Source of the DNA: Mesorhizobium australicum
GTDB lineage: Bacteria > Pseudomonadota > Alphaproteobacteria > Rhizobiales > Rhizobiaceae
Direction of reading: 5' to 3'
Assembly (NCBI RefSeq): GCF_900177325.1
Contig: NZ_FXBL01000004.1
Coordinates: forward strand, 1,054,001-1,118,000
DNA length: 64,000 nucleotides
Shown: positions 59,568-64,000 of the stretch, one piece after another
How the letters are laid out: each line of letters opens with the position of its first letter
Numbering within the stretch: position 1 is the stretch's first letter
Position numbers and translations under genes: made by a program
Notes under the pieces: model-generated
The model's database searches: none
The model's input: only the letters and a program-made list of their open reading frames with translations
Told to the model about the DNA's origin: nothing

Positions 59568-60134
59568 GTGACGGGCGAAAGGATCATCGCGCTGGACCTG
59601 GAACAGGCCGAACTGAGCGAGCCGACCAGGGCCTATTTCGCCAAGGCCAAGGAGAAGCTGGGCCTGATCCCGAACGTGCTTCTCGCCTATGCATTCGACG
59701 AGAAGAAGCTGCGCGCCTTCACCGACATGTACAACGACCTCATGCTCGGCGAGTCCGGCTTGAGCAAGCTGGAGCGCGAGATGATCGCGGTGGTCGTCTC
59801 GTCGGTGAACCACTGCTACTACTGCCTGACCGCGCACGGCGCGGCGGTAAGGCAATTGTCGGGCGATCCGGCGCTTGGCGAGATGATGGTGATGAACTAC
59901 CGCGCCGCCGACCTGACGCCGAAGCAGAAGGCCATGCTGGATTTCGCGGTCAAGCTGACGGAGACGCCTGCCAGGGTCGAGGAGGCGGACCGCGAAACCC
60001 TTCGGGCCGTGGGTTTCTCCGATCGCGACATCTGGGACATCGCCTCGACGATCGCCTTCTTCAATATGTCGAACCGGGTGGCGGCCGCGACGGACATGCG
60101 GCCGAACCCGGAATATCATGCGATGGGGCGATGA
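59568..60134 (+). CDS. Peroxidase-related protein, AhpD/carboxymuconolactone decarboxylase fold
   Basis: The protein of about 188 residues has the AhpD-like core: LEREMIAVVVSSVNHCYYCL with the CxxC redox pair and the following His (CYYCLTAH). It then has LTPKQKAMLDFAVKLTETPA and DIWDIASTIAFFNMSNRVAA. It fits the peroxidase-related group of the carboxymuconolactone decarboxylase family and may reduce peroxides with thiols. The start is GTG 59568, because GGAGG stands 5 bases before it. The in-frame ATG at 59556 overlaps that ribosome site and so is less likely. It is divergent from the glutamate dehydrogenase gene. Confidence 0.87.
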   Translation: MTGERIIALDLEQAELSEPTRAYFAKAKEKLGLIPNVLLAYAFDEKKLRAFTDMYNDLMLGESGLSKLEREMIAVVVSSVNHCYYCLTAHGAAVRQLSGDPALGEMMVMNYRAADLTPKQKAMLDFAVKLTETPARVEEADRETLRAVGFSDRDIWDIASTIAFFNMSNRVAAATDMRPNPEYHAMGR

Positions 60135-60213
60135 GAACAACCAAAAATAGTATTTGAATTGATATAAAATCTTTGATTGTATGTCCGAAGTGATGCTCAC
60201 TTCGGGGGATGGG

Positions 60214-61251
60214 GTGAAACGCGCTCTACTTCTGTGCTTGGCCGTGGCTCTGGTGTCGTGTTCTCGCGCGCCTGATCGGGATTTGACACTCGCTTACGGA
60301 AAGGCGGTTCGCGAAGTCGGTCTCTTCCCTGTCTATCCGCCACGCGAGGAATTTCAGATCGGAGACGTGTATATGTGGTCGCAATCTATCAGCGACCCTA
60401 ACGACACGGTATCCGTCTATCTGCTGACTCTCGATTGGCTCCGTCAGAAGGCGGATGACTTCATGGCCAGCCGGATCGTGTTCCGGAACACCGACTCGCT
60501 GGATCTGGAGGATCCGGACTACAGTTCCACCGATATTCCCGAGGGCTCGTCCGATCTTGCGCTTCGCGGCGACCATCGCGAGCCGGCGCTTTCGCGATCC
60601 CTGCCGATCGCGGCATTCCCGACTGTCTCCGCGGATGCCGGGTTTACGGCAGGGGCGGGCCTTGTGAACGTACTTACCTCCGTCGGACTTGCCGGAGGTT
60701 CACGCACGATCGTCACACTGGATTTCAACGACGTACGTACCTATTGGGTCCCGACCGCGCAGGTTCTGAACGATATCCGGGGGGATCTGGCTCCGAAGAT
60801 AGGTCCTTTGCTCGAAGCAGGGACGATCGACCGAGACAGGCTGGTGAAGGCAAAGCGCGGCATCGCCACCGCACCCTGCTCAAACGGGCGTCGCTGCGGC
60901 ATTTCGGTCGTAACGCGCGTCTACCTCACGCGTCAGATCAATTATACCTACCGGAACAATCGCATCGTTGCCGCGGCATTGCGGATCGCGGAAAAGCCGG
61001 GCGCGACAGCGCCACTCGCTCCGAGCATCAATGTTACGGTGAAGACCGACAATCAGGGCGTCATCGACAGCGCCGACATCGACACGCAACTGGTCGAAAT
61101 ACGAAAGCAGCTCGACAACCTCGGCGCCAACAACGCGCAGGGGCAGGCGTTCCGCTTCGAGTCGTGGAACGCTCGCGGGGTCACGTTCTCCAGCCGATAC
61201 CAGCGCCCGGTTGTCGTGGGATGGGACGGCGCGGACCTTTCATTCATGTAG
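60214..61251 (+). CDS. Putative lipoprotein of unknown function
   Basis: The product is not recognised. From the GTG at 60214 it opens KRALLLCLAVALVSCSRAPD, a clear lipoprotein signal with the lipid-bearing Cys in LVSC. The mature part of about 325 residues has no known motif. Visible are a GAGLVNVLTSVGLAGGSRTI segment (hydrophobic, near 150), a Cys pair in APCSNGRRCG, and a C-terminal ADIDTQLVEIRKQLDNLGAN helix. An ATG at 60181 is in frame, but the signal peptide favours 60214. The base composition is visibly less GC-rich than neighbouring genes, and the upstream bases 60135-60180 are AT-rich, hinting at acquired DNA. The next gene follows after 16 bases. Confidence 0.7.
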   Translation: MKRALLLCLAVALVSCSRAPDRDLTLAYGKAVREVGLFPVYPPREEFQIGDVYMWSQSISDPNDTVSVYLLTLDWLRQKADDFMASRIVFRNTDSLDLEDPDYSSTDIPEGSSDLALRGDHREPALSRSLPIAAFPTVSADAGFTAGAGLVNVLTSVGLAGGSRTIVTLDFNDVRTYWVPTAQVLNDIRGDLAPKIGPLLEAGTIDRDRLVKAKRGIATAPCSNGRRCGISVVTRVYLTRQINYTYRNNRIVAAALRIAEKPGATAPLAPSINVTVKTDNQGVIDSADIDTQLVEIRKQLDNLGANNAQGQAFRFESWNARGVTFSSRYQRPVVVGWDGADLSFM

Positions 61252-61267
61252 TCAGGGAGCTAGCGAT

Positions 61268-61744
61268 ATGCGCATTCATCTGGCGGCACTTGCACTCGTC
61301 ATCGCTGGAGATGCCTCCGCGCAGACGATGAATGCGACATTGCGAGAAGATCAGCCGTATTTTCGATATTCGGTGACCGTTCCCGATGCGCTGTCGCAGA
61401 ACGGCGCATCCCTCCCCCTCGAACTCGAATTGTTCGTTTCTCGATCGGGAGATGTGCAGATCGCGAAGACTGCCTCCCGGGCCAGCCTGTGCGACCCGAT
61501 CTGCTGGCTGCAGGGGAGCCCGCCGCAGCGGATATGCCTGATCTTCCAAGGATGCCCCGGAGCCCCCGGCACCGGTCCGGGCCCGACCTTGCAGTCGCCT
61601 CTGCTGGTGGAGCTGTCCGCCCCGGCGATAACGACGATGACTGCGGGAACGCCGACGACCACGACATTGTCCATTCGGCCGATCTCTCAGGAACGCGTGG
61701 AGACCCCGTTGACGTACCAGCTCGAAATGCCGCCTGCACAGTAA
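61268..61744 (+). CDS. Putative exported protein of unknown function
   Basis: The 158-residue product is not recognised. It begins MRIHLAALALVIAGDASAQT, a Sec signal peptide with an ASA cleavage site, and the mature part is rich in Thr, Pro and beta-prone stretches (SLPLELELFVSRSGDVQIAK). Four Cys (LCDPICW, ICLIFQGC) could give two disulfides, and a Pro/Gly stretch GAPGTGPGPT follows. AGGGAG before the ATG supports the start. It lies 16 bases after the putative lipoprotein gene, shares its lower GC, and is probably cotranscribed, so the two may act together in the envelope. Confidence 0.68.
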   Translation: MRIHLAALALVIAGDASAQTMNATLREDQPYFRYSVTVPDALSQNGASLPLELELFVSRSGDVQIAKTASRASLCDPICWLQGSPPQRICLIFQGCPGAPGTGPGPTLQSPLLVELSAPAITTMTAGTPTTTTLSIRPISQERVETPLTYQLEMPPAQ

Positions 61745-61752
61745 GGCTGAAG

Positions 61753-62367
61753 CTACCCCCGCGTCGCGATGGCTGCCGCAGCGCCCGCCATCGTGCCGGC
61801 GCTGACGCGGTTGGCGAACCTGACCGCGCGGGGGCTCTTGAGCAGCTTGCGCGCCTGGGCGGCGGCGAACGCCCAGCTGCAATCGACCGCGATCAGCACC
61901 GCGAGCATGGTCAGCGTCAGCTCCGCCCAGCCGGTGACCGTCACCGTGGCGAGGTCGACGAATGTCGGCAGCAGCGCCAGGTAGAACATCATGATCTTCG
62001 GGTTGCCGAGCGTCACCGCCATCCCGGCGAAGAACAGCCGCATCGGCGCGTCGGCCTTGGGAAGGTCGCCTTCGCCGACCTCGGCGGGCGCGGTCCACAT
62101 CTTCCAGGCGAGCCATGCCAGGTAGGCGACGCCGGCCCATTTCAGCACCACGAAGGCGAGATGGAAGGTCTGCGCCACATAGGCGAGGCCGAACACGGCG
62201 AGCGACAGCCAGATCGCCTCGCCGACCCACATGGCGATCAGGAACGGCAGCACGCCGGACATGCCGCGCGTCATCACGCGCGAGACGAGCGCGGCGATGG
62301 ACGGCCCGGGCGAGCCGGATGCGACCAGCAAGGTGCCGGCGAAGATGAGCAGCGAGGTGAGATCCAT
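61753..62367 (-). CDS. LysE family transporter (amino-acid exporter type)
   Basis: The 204-residue membrane protein fits the LysE/RhtB exporters: about six hydrophobic segments, with the first containing LIFAGTLLVASGSPGPSIAA, the family's GPxxxx region, and a later FFAGMAVTLGNPKIMMFYLA, a second signature (the LGNPKxxxFY block). Exported substrate unknown; amino acids or homoserine lactones are typical. The start at 62367 is fixed by GGAGGATC just upstream. It is convergent with the unknown exported gene, 8 bases apart. Confidence 0.9.
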   Translation of the reverse strand: MDLTSLLIFAGTLLVASGSPGPSIAALVSRVMTRGMSGVLPFLIAMWVGEAIWLSLAVFGLAYVAQTFHLAFVVLKWAGVAYLAWLAWKMWTAPAEVGEGDLPKADAPMRLFFAGMAVTLGNPKIMMFYLALLPTFVDLATVTVTGWAELTLTMLAVLIAVDCSWAFAAAQARKLLKSPRAVRFANRVSAGTMAGAAAAIATRG

Positions 62368-62431
62368 AGCGATCCTCCGGATGCCGGTATAGCGCAGCTC
62401 CGCGGACACCGGAAGGCGGCGCCCTTGCGGG

Positions 62432-63346
62432 TTACACCGTCGCCTCGATCGGCTCCGCCAGCTTCGGATTGGTCCGCGCGGCGACGAGGCAACCGGCGAT
62501 GATGAGGCCGGCCCCCGCCAGCGTCGTCCAGGACACGACCTCGCCGAACAGGAACCAGCCGAGCCCGATCGCCCAGACGAAGGCGGTGTATTCCATCGGG
62601 ATCAGGTACTGGGCCTCGGCCCGCGCGTAAGCCCAGTTCATCATCAGGTTGCCGCCGAACGAAAGCGCCGCGACGCCGGCGATCGGTAGCCAAAGGTCGC
62701 TGGACGGCGCGACGGCTACCCAGGGCGCGCCGGACGCAAGGATGATGACGAGGATCAGGTTCTGGAAAAAGGAAATCTCCAGCGGCGGCGCGATGAGCGC
62801 CTGCCGGCGCATCAGGACGAGGTTGAACGCGTAGAAGACCGTCGAGAACAGAACGGCCGCCGTGCCGGCCAGGGCGTCAGAGGTATAGGTGGAATGGCCG
62901 AACTGTCCGGCCATGATGATCACGACACCGCCCATGCCGGCGAGCGAGCCCCAGATCGCCTGCTTGCGGACCCGCTCGCCGAGCAGCAGCGCGGCGAAGA
63001 ACAGGGCGATCAGCGGCGCGATGAAGCTGAGCGCGATCGCCTCGGCCAGAGGCAGCTTCGCCAGACCCCAGAAGAAGGAAATCAGCGTGATGCCGATGAC
63101 GACGGCGCGCAGCGCGTGAAGTTTCAGCGCTGCCGCCCTCGGGGCCGCAGGCCGCAGGAGCGACCAGGCGCCGCCGGCGGCCATCGTCACGACAACGCTG
63201 CGCCAGAGGATGGTGTTGTAGACGCCGATCGCGATGACGAGGCCCTTCATGGCCGCATCCATCACCGACATGAGGAAGATCGCAAACGCGCACACCGCCA
63301 GCGCGATCAGTGGCGAGGCGGCGGCAGCCGTCTTCAGCTTCGTCAC
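62432..63346 (-). CDS. DMT superfamily transporter (EamA domains)
   Basis: The 304-residue protein has about ten membrane segments in two EamA repeats (about 10-140 and 150-290). Typical blocks are LAEAIALSFIAPLIALFFAA with LLLGERVRKQAIWGSLAGMG in the first repeat and the YTAFVWAIGLGWFLFGEVVS in the second. Members export small metabolites; substrate unknown. It starts at GTG 63346, supported by a strong GGAGGAGG ribosome site 6 bases before. The LysE gene follows on the same strand after 64 bases. Confidence 0.9.
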   Translation of the reverse strand: MTKLKTAAAASPLIALAVCAFAIFLMSVMDAAMKGLVIAIGVYNTILWRSVVVTMAAGGAWSLLRPAAPRAAALKLHALRAVVIGITLISFFWGLAKLPLAEAIALSFIAPLIALFFAALLLGERVRKQAIWGSLAGMGGVVIIMAGQFGHSTYTSDALAGTAAVLFSTVFYAFNLVLMRRQALIAPPLEISFFQNLILVIILASGAPWVAVAPSSDLWLPIAGVAALSFGGNLMMNWAYARAEAQYLIPMEYTAFVWAIGLGWFLFGEVVSWTTLAGAGLIIAGCLVAARTNPKLAEPIEATV

Positions 63347-63453
63347 GGGTTCCTCCTCCGGCGTTCGGGGAGGCGGTAGCCGCGCGCCGCGCAATGCGCC
63401 AGATGGCACGCGGGGCGAGACGGCGGTCCAGCCGTCTCGCGGGACCGGCAGGC

Positions 63454-64000
63454 TTACGCCGCGCCGGCGATCTTCTGCTTCTCGAAGCGCTTGCGGTCGT
63501 TCGGGTCGAGATGCATCTTGCGCAGCCGGATCGACTTCGGCGTCACCTCGACCAGCTCGTCGTCCTGGATCCAGGCGAGCGCGCGCTCCAGCGTCATGCG
63601 GATCGGCGGGGTGAGCTTCACCGCCTCGTCCTTGCCGGCGGCGCGGATGTTGGTGAGCTTCTTGCCCTTGAGCACGTTCACTTCGAGGTCGTTGTCGCGG
63701 CTGTGGATGCCGATGATCATGCCCTGGTAGACCTTGACGCCCGCGTCGATGACCATCGGGCCGCGGTCCTCCAGGTTCCACATCGCATAGGCGACCGATT
63801 CACCCTGCTCGTTGGAGATCAGCACGCCGTTGGTGCGGCCCGGTAGCTCGCCCTTGTAGGGCTCGTAGGCGTGGAACAGCCGGTTCATCACCGCCGTGCC
63901 GCGCGTGTCGGTCAACAGTTCCGACTGGTAGCCGATCAGGCCGCGCGTCGGCGCATGGAACACCAAACGCTGGCGGTTGCCGCCGGAAGGGCGCAGCTCG
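63454..64000 (-). CDS. typA: Ribosome-associated GTPase TypA/BipA, C-terminal part (5' end outside window)
   Basis: The frame is open to the last base of the window, so only the last 181 residues are present. They match the C-terminal end of TypA/BipA: LVFHAPTRGLIGYQSELLTD, TRGTAVMNRLFHAYEPYKGE, then GVLISNEQGESVAYAMWNLE, and the C-terminal domain with ALAWIQDDELVEVTPKSIRL and RKMHLDPNDRKRFEK. This is the EF-G-like domain V plus the TypA-specific end that binds the ribosome. The G domain lies beyond the window. TypA helps ribosome assembly and stress responses. Confidence 0.95.
   Translation of the reverse strand, partial: ELRPSGGNRQRLVFHAPTRGLIGYQSELLTDTRGTAVMNRLFHAYEPYKGELPGRTNGVLISNEQGESVAYAMWNLEDRGPMVIDAGVKVYQGMIIGIHSRDNDLEVNVLKGKKLTNIRAAGKDEAVKLTPPIRMTLERALAWIQDDELVEVTPKSIRLRKMHLDPNDRKRFEKQKIAGAA

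Overview
The window looks like chromosomal core DNA of a high-GC alphaproteobacterium of the order Hyphomicrobiales (Rhizobiales), closest in gene content and order to Mesorhizobium/Phyllobacteriaceae. The reasons are the dnaX-ybaB-recR, rpmH-rnpA-yidC, lnt-XRE-metK-trmB, rimP-nusA-ylxR-infB-rbfA-truB, rpsO-pnp and fabA-fabB-fabI/irr blocks, a very large NAD-glutamate dehydrogenase, a two-subunit aconitase X, and several palindromic REP-like repeats of the kind common in rhizobial intergenic DNA. The genus is inferred; no rRNA or tRNA gene is present to fix it.

Layout. 1-5.3 kb: end of an SDR gene, the SRP RNA gene ffs with a clear promoter, then dnaX, ybaB, a GNAT gene, recR and a lytic transglycosylase. 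5.3-12.3 kb: an AI-2E-type permease, two luciferase-like monooxygenases flanking a triple-Kazal lipoprotein, a charged DUF6481 protein, a 44-residue Lys-rich protein, rmuC and def. 12.3-14.8 kb: rpmH-rnpA-yidC on the minus strand. 14.9-19.2 kb: lnt, an XRE regulator, metK and trmB. 19.2-19.8 kb: two tandem paralogous 54-residue proteins. 19.85-31.6 kb: the transcription/translation cluster from rimP to truB with an added YcxB-like membrane protein gene, then corA, rpsO and pnp. 31.6-34.1 kb: the only clearly mobile segment, an IS110-family element among palindromic repeats, with a strongly structured non-coding stretch upstream of the transposase that is a candidate bridge RNA. 34.1-39.3 kb: selO, an RsmC-like methyltransferase, a YbhN-type membrane protein and a degenerate-GGDEF/EAL protein. 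39.3-43.2 kb: fabA-fabB-fabI opposite irr, and an SH3 protein. 43.3-50.5 kb: a hydroxyacid dehydrogenase, a P-type ATPase, an SDR gene and an operon of alpha/beta hydrolase, MoeB-like protein and aconitase X subunits. 51.2-59.5 kb: purH, an orphan HigA-like regulator with a palindromic operator, a UMF1-type MFS protein and the 1586-residue glutamate dehydrogenase. 59.5-64 kb: an AhpD-like protein, two exported proteins of unknown function in lower-GC DNA, LysE and EamA transporters, and the C-terminal end of typA/bipA.

Functionally most of the window serves information processing (DNA polymerase clamp loading, recombination, ribosome and tRNA maturation, RNA decay, protein export and deformylation) and envelope or lipid synthesis. 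Regulatory points visible in the sequence include promoters for ffs, rpmH, rimP and irr, an intrinsic terminator in the rimP leader that suggests attenuation, an inverted repeat at the metK 5' region, a long hairpin between rpsO and pnp, and a near-perfect palindrome over the promoter of the orphan antitoxin-like gene.

The items most worth follow-up are the IS110 non-coding end, the tandem 54-residue proteins, the triple four-cysteine Kazal lipoprotein, the unknown exported pair at 60.2-61.7 kb, and the REP-like repeat that has become part of the reading frame before the transglycosylase signal peptide. No CRISPR array, prophage or secondary-metabolite cluster was seen.
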